Positions 49,938-60,877 of a stretch of DNA of 64,000 nucleotides are shown in pieces. The stretch's first letter is position 1; every line of letters begins with the position of its first letter. The stretch is taken from NCBI GenBank assembly GCA_003508835.1, contig PUFA01000066.1, positions 3,410,001 through 3,474,000 on the forward strand. The letters run 5' to 3'. Below the pieces are notes generated by a model that did not search any database, had not been told where the DNA came from, and worked only from the letters and a program-made list of their open reading frames with translations. The DNA is from Eonycteris spelaea (lineage: Eukaryota; Chordata; Mammalia; Chiroptera; Pteropodidae). The position numbers and the translations under genes were made by a program.

Positions 49938-50542
49938 GGCAAGTTCCCCACCTTCTCCCTTTCCCTTCAACCCCACTGCGCTCCATGAGGCCTGAGAACT
50001 AAGCGAACAGGCTCTTTTACTGCCGGTGCCTGTGCTGGCTGGCTCTGCTGGAAAACAGTTTCTCGAGAGCCCCAATGGAAGGCTTTTCTCTCCTTTTCAT
50101 GGGTTTTCTTTAATTGCATGTGATCCACATTAAAGACAGACACGTTGCTGTGGCCGTTTATATTTCTTTTTCTCTAGGCGGACCCATAAGGCAGGTCTTT
50201 GCTGGCATGTTATTTACATGGTGGAAAAAACAAGCCCTCTCCTTTTTGGGGGAAATAGGCTTGGGGGCTGGGGTGGATCGGGGGTGGGGCGGTCAGGGCT
50301 GTGTGCTGGGCTCACGACCAGCTCTGCTTCACGTCTGGCCTGGGAGGGACAGGGAGCCCTCTGCAGATGCTGCGGACGTCCTGCCTGGGGTGTGGTTCTC
50401 GCCAGTCCTACGCCGGGGCCGCGCTCTGCAGCGCGTGCCTCTGGAGGCTGCATAGCGATGGCAGTAGCTTCAAGCCGCAGAGGGCAGACAGGGCCGGGGG
50501 TGTCCTGGCGGCGTGGTGGCGGTGGCAGGGTGTGTCCTCGGC
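49938..50542 (-). other. Probable KCNG1 3' UTR
   Basis: 605 nt between the stop codon and the nearest downstream canonical hexamer. Plus-strand open frames here and antisense to the coding exon are shadows. Confidence 0.5.
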
Positions 50543-51313
50543 TCAGTTCTTGTCTCTGGTGTCCGAGGAGGCACTTCCAAACAAGATGTCACTGTCCTGG
50601 GACATGCCACTCAGCTGCGACTTGGTTTTGATGAGGAACTGGGCCCTACGGAACATCACCCTCTCCTGCTCCTGCTTGAGCTCCAGGTAGGAGCGGGAGA
50701 AGGTGTGGAAGATGGAGGTCACGGGGAAGGCCATGAGGAGGATGCCGCTAAGGATGCTGCTGAGCGCCACCACCTGGCCGGGCGTGCTCCTGGGTACCAT
50801 GTCTCCATAGCCCACAGTCGTCATGGTGATGACGGCCCACCAGTAGCAGGCGGGGATGCTGGTGAACTCGGGGCTATCGGCCATCTCGTTCTCGATGACA
50901 TAGAGGAGGGGGGCGAAGAGGGCAATGGCCACGCAGAGGAAGAGCAGCAGGAGCCCGAACTCGCGGGTGCAGCGGCGGGCCGTCAGCCCCAGCGTCTGCA
51001 GCCCCAGGGAGTGGCGGGCCAGGCGCATGACATACAGGATGCGCAGCGCCCGCAGGACCCGCAGCACCAGCCCCACCTTGTCCAGGTAGCTGTTGCCCGT
51101 GCCTGTCTTGCGGCGGCCCGAGGCAGCGCCGTCCACCAGCAGGGTGATGTAGTAGGGCAGGATGGCCACCAGGTCGATCAAGGTCAGTGGGCTCCGCAGG
51201 AAGGCAAACTTGCTGGGCGCCTGGATGAGCCGCAGGACGAACTCGAGGGAGAACCAGCCCACGCACACCGACTCCACGATGAAGACGTTGTGGCACATCT
51301 GGGAGCACTGGCC
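50543..51313 (-). CDS. KCNG1: KCNG1 last coding exon (S2-S6, pore, C-terminus)
   Basis: 256 codons plus stop, fully open. It starts GQCSQMCHNVFIVESVCVGW (S2), then LIDLVAILPYYITLLV (S3), the voltage sensor VLRVLRALRILYVMRLARHS (S4), FGLLLLFLCVAIALFAPLLY (S5), the selectivity filter TVGYGD, and S6 VVALSSILSGILLMAFPVTS. The C-terminal SGMSQ carries one residue more than the human SVSQ as I recall it. Confidence 0.97.
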   Translation of the reverse strand, partial: GQCSQMCHNVFIVESVCVGWFSLEFVLRLIQAPSKFAFLRSPLTLIDLVAILPYYITLLVDGAASGRRKTGTGNSYLDKVGLVLRVLRALRILYVMRLARHSLGLQTLGLTARRCTREFGLLLLFLCVAIALFAPLLYVIENEMADSPEFTSIPACYWWAVITMTTVGYGDMVPRSTPGQVVALSSILSGILLMAFPVTSIFHTFSRSYLELKQEQERVMFRRAQFLIKTKSQLSGMSQDSDILFGSASSDTRDKN

Positions 51314-54300
51314 CTGGGAGAGAGGGGGGACGTAAAGGAAAGGTCCCCACCAGCAAGGAGCACCGAGCCCTGCCCTCCCCTCCAGCTCTGTTTCAAAACC
51401 CCCTTCCCAGGGAGGCCTCTGTGACACCCCTGTTTAAAAACGACCCTTCCCTTTTTCCTGCACCTTGATTCCCCTTGTACGTGATTTGTTCGTAGCTCTC
51501 ATCATCTTTTAGTATGCTCTACAAGTCACTTACTTGTTGTGTCTATTATCTGTCTCTGCCCCTCACACCCCTGCCCCAGCAGACCGTATCCCACAGGATG
51601 GGGCAGTTTGTCCCCTGCTGGGACCCCAAGCGCCTACAGAGGCCCGGCACGCGACAGGTGGTAAATTCATATTTGTACTGGGATGAACAGAAGAGCACCG
51701 GACTGGCGTTTAGGCAGGGTTGACAAAGGAAGGCCTGGCGGGGTGGAGGCCGGCTGGAGGGAGCAGCCGCCCTGATCAGCACCCCCCGCCCCGAATGCTG
51801 CCCCTGATTACTAATTCAGTCTTGAGATTGCTTCCTGGAAGTGTTCAAGAGAAGCTGGATATCGAGCTTTACATGAAATCCCCTGGGTTTTCAATGTTGT
51901 GCTAATTCAGTACAAAGAAAACACGTTACGGGCCTCTCGAACGCATCTGTGTGCTACACTTGGCACGTGGGCTGCCACGTGTCTCTCTAGAACATGAGAG
52001 ACACATGGCAGGCTGTCTCTAGTGGTTTTGGACCCCAAGCTCAAAGGGCCTACAGCAGAGAGGGAAGGCATGAATGATTCTAGCCTGGGGCAGCTTGCTG
52101 GGTCCTGGGCAAAGCTGGCTTCTGTGAGTCCTGCTCTGATAGCTCTCTCTCTCTAGAAATAGGTCAGAGGCTGGAGAGATTAACCAATAGCTGGTGGCTG
52201 TGAGGTCCCAGGCCTCTGGGCTGGAAAGGCCCCTCCTCTGGGAAGCCTTCTTGGAGTGTACCCCCTCCAAGGATGCTAGCATAGTTGGTGGGCCTCTTAC
52301 AAAATACTCAGCTCTGTCTCCCACTTATGGTCACAGGGGTATTGCTGTCTCCCCTCCATTAGACTTGGAGCTCCTCGAGGCTGGAAGGCTCACGCTGGTT
52401 ACCAAGACTCCCTTGTGGTTCCCGAATATGGCAGACACTCAAACATGTGCTCCAGGAGGAAGTGAAACAGTGAACCCCACTGGTCCCCCAAAATGAAGTC
52501 GAAGAACAGTATTTTCACTGACTCCAGGAAAAGGCCAGGTATTATTATGTACTGCGCAGAGAGCACTAGGCCAGGTATGATTTTTTAATAAAAGCAATTA
52601 TCATAAGTTGAATAAAACAGTGGCTTTATTAGTATTTTCCTGATGAAATCACGATCGCCTATGTTGGAGCTAAAATGAAATCTGTACGCAGGTACTTCCA
52701 GACAGGACTCAAATGATGAGCATTTCCTGTCTTTTTTTGGCAGCTGATTATAACCCTGATAGTTAGCACTTCCTGCACACTCCTGGCTGGGCATTGTTCC
52801 AATCACTTCACTCACTGAACCCTCACAACACCGTGAGTGGGTCTGTTCCTAACCCCTTGGACTAGTGAAGAGACACAGAGAGGTTAAGTAACTTGCCTCC
52901 AGATACACAGACAGAGTGGAAGAAAGGAGATTCTAAATTCAGGCCGTCTGGTTCTAGCCGCCCCCTCTTCATCACTACCCCTTTGGCTTATCAAAAGTTA
53001 ATTTTACTGGTTGAGTGCTGTTTTCCTAATATTCGCTTTAAAAATTCAGTATGTAAAAAAGTGCTGGAAACCCTTGTGGGTTATAAATGCAACAGTGTTG
53101 CTACATCTTCTGGAAAATATGTATGTGGAAAAACCCTCACTTGGTGAATAGCTCCAAGGTTCAACCAGAGAGTGCAAGTAAAGCACTAGGTGCAGGGTAC
53201 ACAGCAGTGCTCAATAAATGCTAGCTGGCATGATATTTATATTCGGTTCATATCGCCGTATCTACTTCTCCAATGCTGGTACAACTGGTACCTGTCTGAA
53301 CCCTTTGGTTTGTCTTGAAACTTCTCCCATGTGTGGGAAGGGGACCTGACTTGGGCCCAAGGGTCTCACATAAAAGGAGGCCGGACTGGGAAGCAACTGT
53401 TCTGTGGACTCGGCTCCCTGAGAGATGCCATGTGGGGTGGCAGGCCAGGACAGATTTTTACGAGAAGCTGGGAGTTGGAATTTTAAATGAAAAACTCCTT
53501 ACTCTGACACGTTGGCAACCAAGTCAACATTTTGGAAGGACAGTGTGGGCCAATCACACACTTTGTGGGGTTATATTAGGTCCCAGGTTGCCGGGGGAAC
53601 CCACAGTTCCATATATAAGAACAGAGAATTTGGACTCGGACCTGGGTCCGCGCAAGCCGCCCTGCCTCAGTGTTCTCATCTGTTAAGTGGGCGTGAGAAC
53701 TCCTACCGTACCGGGTCATTGGAAGACTCGCAGAGAAGACAAGGCGTGTCACACACACAGGTGCAGCCCACCCCGGCCCCGTTTCACTGCCCGCTAAGTG
53801 AGCACTGAGCACACACCCAGTGTCAGGCCCTGGCGTAAACACTTTACATGTGTTCTCTTAGTTAACACAAAGAAATGCTCACTATCTGAAGACACGCGTA
53901 CACACACACGTACCTAGCAATAAAATTACATTCAGGACCGAGAAAGCGTTTCTGGGAATATTTTTAGACGAGGGAATTAGGAAGGTTGAGAAAGGACTTA
54001 AGTTGGTGAAGTAAATTTTGATGACATATGTCATGTGCTTAGCTCAGGACCAGCACATCGTAAATGACATCATGCTTTTGTTCACTCATTCATTCATTCA
54101 ACAGAGTGGCGGAGAGCCTTGGCGTTCTGGATATTCTAGACACTGGGGGAACAGTGAGGACCAGGAAGGCATGGAGTCATATTGGAACGTGGAGTGGACA
54201 ACCACATGTGAACATGTGTCAGGAGGATTGGGGATACTACGCGGCCAGCAGCGCGCAGTCAGGGAAGGCGTCCTGGAGGAGGCGAGAGTGTGTGCAGTGA

Positions 54301-55164
54301 AGGATGCCCGACTTCTGGGCGGAGATGGCCTAGCAGACCCTCTGTCACTGCAGTGAGGCTCCCCCCCCCCCACATGACTCCAGTGGGCTCTTACCTGCTC
54401 TTCCTCCTCCCTCAGGCTGGGCAAAGTGCTGATGGAGAGGTTGACGGCAGTGACAGTGACAAAGAGCACTGAGAGGCAGGCGAACACCTTGCCGGGCAGC
54501 CCCGAGTGTGGCCTCTCCACCATGTCGCGCAGCCTCCGCATGCAGCGGCCCAGGCGGCCCTCGGCCTCGGAGGGGCCCTCGCTGTCGTGGTCCTCGCTGT
54601 CCAGTGGGTCCTCCTCGTCCTCCCGCTCCACCATCTCCGCGAACTCCTCCATCTTCTGCAGGTAGCGGCGCTTGCAGCAGCCGTCCAGGTGGTCCTCGGC
54701 GATGCCCCAGTAGAGCAGCTCCTCCTGGAAGGACAGGGCACACATCTCGCGCAGCAGCCGCAGCTTGCCCGCCCGCAGGAAGGTCAGGATGGTGCCGAAG
54801 GCCCCCGGGTTGCGGTCGAAGAAGAACTCGTTGCACGTTACGTCATAGTCGTCGCACACGTTGAGGATGTCGTCGAAGTTGGTGCAGGCCTTGAGCTGGC
54901 CCAGCCGTGTCAGGGAACTCCTCCAGCGTGGTCCAGGGCAGCGAGTACTTGATGCCACCCACGTTGATGATGATCCGCCGCCGCGGTCCTCGGGCGGGCC
55001 ACCGGGCGGGGCTCGTCCTGCGGCCGCAGCCGCTGGGCACGGCGGTAGAAGACGCCCTTCAGCGACTGGCTCTGCGGGAGGAAGGCCGGGTGGAGGGAGG
55101 CATCCGAGGTGCAGCTCAGGGCGCTGTAGTCGTAATCAGAATTGTCTCCGGGTAAGAGGGTCAT
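50543..55164 (-). CDS. KCNG1: Voltage-gated potassium channel modifier subunit Kv6.1 (two coding exons, frame breaks in the first)
   Basis: Kv6.1 is an electrically silent subunit that joins Kv2.1-type channels in the plasma membrane and changes their gating. The coding exons are 54395-55164 and 50543-51313, joined by a GTAAGA...CTCTCCCAG intron. The N-terminus (MTLLPGDNSDYDYSALSCTS), T1 domain, S1-S6, pore signature TMTTVGYGD and C-terminus (QDSDILFGSASSDTRDKN) are all recognisable. S6 has AFPVTSIFHTF, so the second proline of the usual Kv PxP motif is Thr, as expected for Kv6. Anomaly: the first exon is 770 nt where an open exon of this length class would be 774 (258 codons), and the T1 start is split over three frames between about 54903 and 55010, with an early TGA at 54912-54910. 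Read literally, translation from the normal start ends after 84 codons. Clustered consensus errors seem likelier than a dead gene, since the rest is open and conserved. Confidence 0.9.
51405..51690 (+). repeat. L2 LINE fragment
   Basis: GAGGCCTCTGTGACACCCCT, AAGTCACTTACTTGTTGTGT and GGGGCAGTTTGTCCCCTGCT follow L2 in plus orientation. The end is diverged. Confidence 0.6.
52225..52450 (+). repeat. L2 LINE fragment
   Basis: CTCTGGGAAGCCTTCTTGGA, TTAGACTTGGAGCTCCTCGA and GAATATGGCAGACACTCAAA follow the L2 3' end. Confidence 0.55.
52740..52965 (-). repeat. MIR SINE
   Basis: CTGAACCCTCACAACACCGT, AGACACAGAGAGGTTAAGTA and ACTTGCCTCCAGATACACAG follow an inverted MIR. Confidence 0.75.
53615..53740 (+). 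repeat. MIR SINE fragment
   Basis: TTTGGACTCGGACCTGGGTC, CTCAGTGTTCTCATCTGTTA and AGTGGGCGTGAGAACTCCTA follow MIR in plus orientation. Confidence 0.65.
53795..53870 (-). repeat. MIR SINE fragment
   Basis: GTGAGCACTGAGCACACACC and CGTAAACACTTTACATGTGT resemble the first half of an inverted MIR. Confidence 0.5.
54040..54210 (-). repeat. L2 LINE 3' end
   Basis: TTCACTCATTCATTCATTCA, then a TTCTGGATATTCTAGACACT-like stretch and GGGGGAACAGTGAGGACCAG follow an inverted L2 3' end. The open frames overlapping here run on from the KCNG1 exon into the intron. Confidence 0.55.
54395..55164 (-). CDS. KCNG1: KCNG1 first coding exon (N-terminus, T1 domain, S1), frame-disrupted
   Basis: From the ATG at 55164, frame 1 is clear to ...RAQRLRPQDEPR. 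IIINVGGIKYSLPWTTLEEF is in a second frame. LTRLGQLKACTNFDDILNVC and everything to the donor is in a third. The T1 zinc-site residues (EDHLDGCCKRRY), an acidic linker (MVEREDEEDPLDSEDHDSEG) and S1 (VFACLSVLFVTVTAVNL) follow, ending ...LREEEEQ at a GTAAGAG donor. An acceptor-like tract (TTCTCCCCCACCCAG) ends 26 nt upstream of the ATG at 55191, so a non-coding exon probably lies further upstream. Confidence 0.9.
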
Positions 55165-55190
55165 TTTGGGCCTTCACATCCCTCTCAGGC

Positions 55191-55269
55191 CTGGGTGGGG
55201 GAGAAGGGAAGAAAAGACCCCCGTGACTCCTGAGTCTTAGCGGACCCTGCTGACTGCAGATATTTGCCA
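55191..55269 (-). other. Putative upstream intron edge of KCNG1
   Basis: A pyrimidine-rich tract on the minus strand ending CCACCCAG at 55191. This suggests that the start-codon exon is preceded by an intron. No upstream exon is identified in the window. Confidence 0.5.
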
Positions 55270-55640
55270 ACTTGGACTGAATGGTGTGCCCCAGATCCAT
55301 AGGGGGAAGCTCTAACCCCCAATGGGACTGTGTCCCCGGTGGGAGGTAGTTAGGTGTAGATGAGGTCAAGAGGCTGATGGGGTCCTCAGGATGGGATTAG
55401 TGCTCATATAATGAGAGGAAGAGACACCAGAGCCCGCTCCCCCGCCCGACCCCCTCCCACAAGGGCATAGTGAGGAGACCGCCATCTACCAGCTGGGAAG
55501 TGGTCCTCATGGGAGCTCGATCACACTGGCACCCTGGCCTCTGACTTCCAACCTCCAGAACTGTGAGCAGAGCAGTCAATGCCTGCTGTTTGAGCCACCC
55601 AGTCTAGGGACTTGGTCATAGCAGCCCGAGCTGAGACATT
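55270..55640 (+). mobile_element. MaLR LTR (MLT1/MST-like)
   Basis: CTTGGACTGAATGGTGTGCC, AGATGAGGTCAAGAGGCTGA, GGATGGGATTAGTGCTCATA, AACCTCCAGAACTGTGAGCA and GCAGCCCGAGCTGAGACAT follow the MaLR LTR from end to end. Confidence 0.85.
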
Positions 55641-55714
55641 CACCTAAGAGTGAACATAGCAGCGCTGTCATTCAGGGTCCTCAACTTCACGACTCTGCCA
55701 CACTCACCCCGTTT

Positions 55715-55815
55715 ATCCCAGATAAATTTACTGAGCGCTGCTTTAAGCACCGGCGGTGCGCAGCCATGCACAGAATCAGACGTGGCCCCCGGCCCCCCGG
55801 AGCTGACATACTAGT
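55715..55815 (-). repeat. L2 LINE 3' end
   Basis: GATAAATTTACTGAGCGCTG and CCCGGAGCTGACATACTAG follow an inverted L2 3' end. Confidence 0.55.
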
Positions 55816-55914
55816 GCGCCATCATGCGATATCTGTACTACTATTTATTTAACACTTATTGTACAGTAGCTCCAATTTTTTTTGTATGTATTTAGCTCGG
55901 AAAGGTTTAGTGTA

Positions 55915-56102
55915 GACCAGTGGTTCTCATCAGGGCCAATTTTGTCTCCCAGGGGACATGTGGCAACGTTTGGAGGCACTTTTAATTGTCATGTCTGGTG
56001 GATGCTACTGAGGCCAAGGATGCCTTTAAACACCATACAATGCCCAGGCCAGACCCCACAACAGATAATTATCTGGACCACAATGTCCATAGTGCCAAAG
56101 GG
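55915..56102 (+). mobile_element. MER20-like hAT-Charlie DNA transposon
   Basis: AGACCAGTGGTTCTCATCAG, CCAGGGGACATGTGGCAACG, GTCTGGTGGATGCTACTGAG and ATGTCCATAGTGCCAAAGG follow MER20. The right terminal repeat is truncated, and a MIR follows directly. Confidence 0.8.
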
Positions 56103-56104
56103 TT

Positions 56105-56300
56105 ACAAGCATAGACTTTGGAGCCTCGTGGCCCCAGCAAGTATTCAACTTTGATGTGTGTCAGTTTCCTTATCTGTGAAATGGGTATAACCATAGGACC
56201 TACTTCCTAGAATTATCAAGATGATTCAATGACTTATGTACATAATGGCACTTACTATAGCGCCAGGCACATAGCAGGCACTCAGTAATTGTTGTCTATT
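56105..56300 (+). repeat. MIR SINE
   Basis: AGTTTCCTTATCTGTGAAAT, GGGTATAACCATAGGACCTA and AGCGCCAGGCACATAGCAGG follow MIR in plus orientation. Confidence 0.8.
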
Positions 56301-56439
56301 ATTACTATTCATGTTTATCTTGAAGGGACACCTTGTAATGCTCCCACAAATGGAAAACCCATGTCATTTGTCGTAGATGAGAGGTAATGTTCGATTACGA
56401 CAATAGTGCCATGTTTGATCACGAATCAGCAAAACATCG

Positions 56440-56660
56440 TCTTGAGGGGTGAACTGGACAGGTATGTTCACTCCTCCAGGAAGCCTTCCTTGCCTCTTGC
56501 AGCTAAATCAAGCTCCATCCACCCTCTTTCTTGGTACACTTATCTTCACTGCACTTATCACCCAGTTTTAGAATTATCTGTGTGCCAGCCTGGCTCCTTT
56601 ATTAGACTGCTTGCTCCCTGGGGGAAGAACTGTGCTTTCCTCATCTCTCAATCCCTGTGC
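56440..56660 (+). repeat. L2 LINE fragment
   Basis: CTCCTCCAGGAAGCCTTCCT, GCACTTATCACCCAGTTTTA and GACTGCTTGCTCCCTGGGGG follow L2 in plus orientation. Confidence 0.7.
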
Positions 56661-58374
56661 CCAGCAGCCTCCGAGCTCAGAGAAATGCTCACCCGATAAG
56701 TACATTTTCTGCTGGTAAGGCCAGCGTGACAAAGGTGCTTCTGAGAAACCGAGGTCGAAATATCAGCTTACACATAGACTCCTTCCTTCTCAACCCTCAA
56801 AGCTGAGGGTTTGCGCTTCTAGAATGAGCTTGCTTATTCATGCATAGCTCGTGGGCTGAATTTGGTTCACAGATATTTGCCTGGCTTGGCGAAGATTTTA
56901 CAAAATGAAGAATTTTCCTGTAAAAATTCATATTCTTGGTTTTTCTTGGGAAAAAAAAGAAACCACAACAGACTATCTGGTAACGTTTGGCTCAAATTCC
57001 AGCTGAGAAGTGACTGTCCGCTTTGGGCAGGGCGTGCGTGCTGCCATTCACCACAGTCCCCAGCTCTCTGTGTTGTCTTCCCACTAGATTTTGCTCATGC
57101 GTATTTCCTTCCTGGCCCCTGTAGGCATTTGAGTTTGAGACCCCCTAGATGACAGCAACAGAGCTCTCCAGAATCAAGCCAATCCGTAGAAAAGTAATGA
57201 GTCTAATATTTTGCTTTTTAGAATCATCATCCCTACTACTCCCCCACCCAACCCGATGCTCCATAGAGGCAAGTCTGTCAATTCCACAGGGAAACCAATT
57301 GCCAATACCTGAGTGTCAATCTCTGCCCTGGATAAATGCAGGGAAAACACACACGTGCACACACACACACACACACACACACAACACACACACAAAACCT
57401 GTACAGATGAGAAAGTGTTGAATCCCCGGGAGGGGTTCCCATGTTGGAAAGGGGATCCTTCCTAATAGGAATTATTCTACCAAAGCAAATCCTTACTCCT
57501 CTCATTTATCTGGGAGGAAGCTAGTTTGACAGATTGGGTTTTAGAAAACTAGAGTATACCTGTGTTTGAAACAAAAATGACTTGATTTTAAAGCGTTGAG
57601 GATGCTTTTTAATTTTACCTAAAATTGGAACCCATCCACCTCCTCAGGCAAAGCCTGTGAGAAAGCCCCGGAGGAGAGAGAAGGGTCCCTTTTGGGCACT
57701 TCCCATCAGGGATGCTGCTTTTCACCTCTGCTGCTGTATCTTTGGTGGCTGTTCCTTGGCCACCAAAGACAAGAGGAAAAGTGACATTCTGTCTGGCGAG
57801 AACGGTGATGGAGGCAAAGGAACTTTCCTCTCGGAGGCCTTTCGTGAAAACCCCACGGCTGTATATCTCCCAATTCTCTAATTTCTTCTTTCAACTCTCC
57901 CCACGCTCCTTCTAGCAGAAAGCTCACGAATTAGCGATTCCCCCTTTTCTTTCTCTCATGCTTGCGTTGGTTGTGACTGAAAGCCACGGCATCCCACATA
58001 GAAAGCGACCCTGTCTCAGCAGGCAGTTTAGGATGGAGAAGAGGAAAACCGTGCTTTGTTCAGGCCGCTCTGTGCGTGGTAGGCCCGAGTCCCGGGGAGG
58101 GCCAGACCCTGGGATTTGCTAAAGGAAGAATGGGCACACTTCTCCTGGCACCCAGTCTGATGGATGTGGGGGGGATGGCTCTGCATGCCAGCCTCTATAG
58201 TGGAGAGTGAAGGTCGTAAATCAAGCAGCCTTCAAAGTCTTGCTTCTGGAAAATAACATGACTTTTCACTCAGCCTGATACTCTCACAAAATATCTGGTC
58301 TTTTGGAATTTCTCCTAGTGTTAGGTCAGTCACTTCTAGGGTGTGGTGGATTACAGCGATTTTGGCCGGAAGCG
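56661..58374. other. KCNG1 5' intron or flank, unassigned
   Basis: Mixed sequence with an AC microsatellite at 57346-57395. No gene or clear repeat otherwise. Open frames of at most 97 codons lack recognisable motifs. Confidence 0.45.
57346..57395. repeat. (AC)n microsatellite
   Basis: Interrupted AC repeat (CACACGTGCAC, then a long AC run with one AA break). Confidence 0.95.
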
Positions 58375-58560
58375 GAAAAGCCCACTAGCTCTGAAATCAA
58401 GAGACCTGGGTTCAAGGCCAGGCAGTCACTGTGCCTTTGGGCAAGTCATGTGTGACCTCTGAGACTCTACCTCATCTGTAGAATGGGGATATGAATAGCT
58501 CCCACCTCCTTGAGTTGTGGTGTGGACTAAGCATGACATGGTGACATGCAATGGATGCCT
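58375..58560 (+). repeat. MIR SINE
   Basis: CAAGAGACCTGGGTTCAAGG, GTGCCTTTGGGCAAGTCATG, CTCATCTGTAGAATGGGGAT and CATGGTGACATGCAATG follow MIR in plus orientation. Confidence 0.85.
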
Positions 58561-58759
58561 GCTCTACTATTATTAGCCATGTGTGTATGCGTGTGTGGGA
58601 GGCTTGTCATTCCCCACTCCGCCAGCCAAAGGTGACTCTTTTCTTGACCTAAACTCACCATTGTCTGATCCCAGAGCTCACTGATGGAGTGTGGTTTGGT
58701 ACAGCCTCTGGGAAAGCCCCCGGGGGTGCTGAGGGACATGGAGGATGCTGATGCTCTGT

Positions 58760-59210
58760 GGCCTGGGAATCCCACTCTTGGGTAGATTGTAATAAATTAT
58801 TTGCTCTCAAATCCTTGGCTCAGGACCTGCTTCTGGGGAATTGGATGTAAGAGGAACGAGGTATGAGAATATGTGTCCTGTGTTGTGGGTGGTGCTAGGA
58901 GGTCCCCTAACATCCATTCCAGGGTGGGTGGGGAGATGGACAAGTGAGTCATGGTAGACGCAGATGGCGGACTCCCGTAGATGGCACAGGAATGAGAAGC
59001 AATGAACTAGATGTAAGTTTAGCAACACATTTAGATCTTAAGAACATGGTGCCGAGTAGAAAAAGAAATAGAAGTTTATAGCTCTATGCTATTTATGTAA
59101 ATGAACACACACACATTACGTATTTTACAGACTCACGTACATGTAAGGATCTGTATTAACCATGGGGAGGGTGCCTGGGGAGGGAGGGAAGGAGACCAAG
59201 GGGATAATGA
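58760..59210 (+). repeat. Old L1 LINE fragment
   Basis: Begins with CTGGGAATCCCACTCTTGGG, a typical L1 ORF2 remnant. Later it shows AATGAACTAGATGTAAGTTT and CTATGCTATTTATGTAAATG. Diverged. Confidence 0.5.
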
Positions 59211-60004
59211 ATAATATGGCCTGGTACAGGCCAACGATGAAGAGTGCCATCACGTAAAGAGTGCGTCTAACACAGCTCTGGGCTTGAATCCAGGTAAAGA
59301 AAGGAAGAGTACAAGAACAACCGAGCGCAGCGTTCCGGACCGCCCTGGGTGCTCAGGGGAGATACAGATTCCCAGGGCCCCCCGGACTTTCTCGAGCAGA
59401 ATGCCTGAGGGGCAGGCCTGGGAATGGGAATTCTGAAGGTTCCCTTGGAGGTTCTCCTGTATGCGAGAGGAGAGGGTGCCACAAATGTGGAGGCTCCCAG
59501 GGGCAGCGGGTGCAAGAGCTAGCTGCTCCGGGCTTTGATAGGGTCCCTTGTCCAACTTCTCCATGTCTCTAGGGTTCTGGAAGGCTCTGTGGGTCCCCTG
59601 TTTGGGGAGCTTCCCTGGGGAAGTGGACACTCTCTGGTTGGAGAGGAAAGCCTTGATCGAGACCCCCTTCGTGAGCCCATATACCTGCTGACACTCCCAC
59701 GCAATGCTTTCCCTTCCTCTCGGGAGAAAGGTGATGTTCACGAGCACTGACTGAGGGCTGAGGACACTTTTCCAAAGATAAATGATCATTTAAACCGTAA
59801 GGAGCTCTGAGTAGCAGCCCCACGGAGAGGCTCCTCTGTGGTCAGGTCTGACCATAGGTGGGGGTGCAGGGCCTGGGGGTTAGGAGGAAGGAGCGGGAGG
59901 GGACTCTGCAATTCCACCCTGTGCCCATCCCTTAGGACGGAGCCCTCTGTCACTCTTAGAGTGGAAGGGGGAATGCGGAGAGAGGGCTGAACACGCGCAA
60001 TGTG
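59211..60004. other. KCNG1 5' intron or flank, unassigned
   Basis: Contains a partial MER5A-like stretch near 59340-59420. The 179-codon minus frame at 59250-59789 shows no recognisable domain and overlaps frames on the other strand. Confidence 0.45.
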
Positions 60005-60215
60005 ATAATAGAAAGCCACAGCCTCCCTGCATCGCAGGCAAAGTTCCAGGCACCGTGTGTGCGCCTGTCCTTCCTGGAGGCAGGCATCATCATCAACTCC
60101 CCTATTGTATACACGAGGAAACTGAGGCTTGGAGAAGTGAATGCTAATGACCCGGGTGCTGAGTGATGCAGCCAGAAGCAAACTCTGGTCTGTGGGACTC
60201 CAAGCCTCTGACGGC
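60005..60215 (-). repeat. MIR SINE
   Basis: Plus-strand text with CATCATCATCAACTCCCCTA, GAGGAAACTGAGGCTTGGAG and AAGCAAACTCTGGTCTGTGG follows an inverted MIR. Confidence 0.7.
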
Positions 60216-60474
60216 ATTTTAGCCCTGGCTCATTGGTTTCTAGTGGGGGTGGGTGGGGTGTGTCTCTACCATTTACAGTAAGACTGGGTCTCCCATCTCT
60301 ATTTTCTAATGACAAGCTTTTGGAAGGTCTTTGGGGATGAGGAAAAAAAGCAGGCGATTGCCCACAGCTGGGGGAAGCATCTTTATTCCTGTCATGCGTT
60401 TGCACAAGAACAGAGTGAGAAATCAACAAAACCTCAGGTTTTGTCAAATTCCGAGTTGCTGTTTTGGCCTGGGG

Positions 60475-60640
60475 TGGAAGAGCTCTCCTGTGGCGGGGCC
60501 TCTGATCCAGGCTGCCTGGCTCACCATTTACTAGCTGTGCATCCCTAAGCAGATGACTTCACCTCTCTGTGCCTGAGTGTCCTCAGCTATAAACTGGGGT
60601 AATCGTGGCACTCACCTTGTAAGCGCTTGGAGCTGTGTCC
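60475..60640 (+). repeat. MIR SINE
   Basis: CACCATTTACTAGCTGTGCA, AGATGACTTCACCTCTCTGT and GCTATAAACTGGGGTAATCG follow MIR in plus orientation. Confidence 0.8.
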
Positions 60641-60877
60641 AACCCATCCTAAGGGCTGTGTTTGCTAGAATGCCTTTTGTGCAGCGAGCTTGCCCTACCC
60701 CTCCCCTCTCGTTTCCTTTCTCAGAGGAGGACTGTGAAACAGAAACACCTTCCAGAGGCTGGACCGGTGCTGGCTCTCCCTCTCACCGGGCGCCAAAGTG
60801 AAGTCACTTAGTCGGCTTCCCCGGTGGTTGGTGGTCCTAACATAAACTGCCGAGGGAGACCCCTACGGTAGCAGAGC

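Larger units (their letters stand above)
51314..54394 (-). other. KCNG1 intron between the coding exons
   Basis: A 3,081-nt intron holding L2 fragments (51405-51690, 52225-52450, 54040-54210) and MIRs (52740-52965, 53615-53740, 53795-53870). The remainder is unassigned. Confidence 0.85.

Noticed and set aside
50513..51424. 303-codon plus-strand frame
   Set aside because: It is antisense to the KCNG1 last coding exon, which encodes an unmistakable channel core. GC-rich coding sequence often leaves a long antisense frame open.
54506..54952. 148-codon plus-strand frame and overlapping frames
   Set aside because: Antisense shadow of the KCNG1 T1-domain exon. The low-complexity translation has no domain.
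54098..54958. 286-codon minus frame taken as a complete protein
   Set aside because: Its N-terminal part up to about LTRLG includes out-of-frame sequence, and its C-terminal part reads through the GTAAGAG donor into intron and repeats. Only the middle is KCNG1 coding sequence.
59250..59789. 179-codon minus frame
   Set aside because: No recognisable protein similarity. It overlaps frames on both strands and part of a transposon-like remnant.
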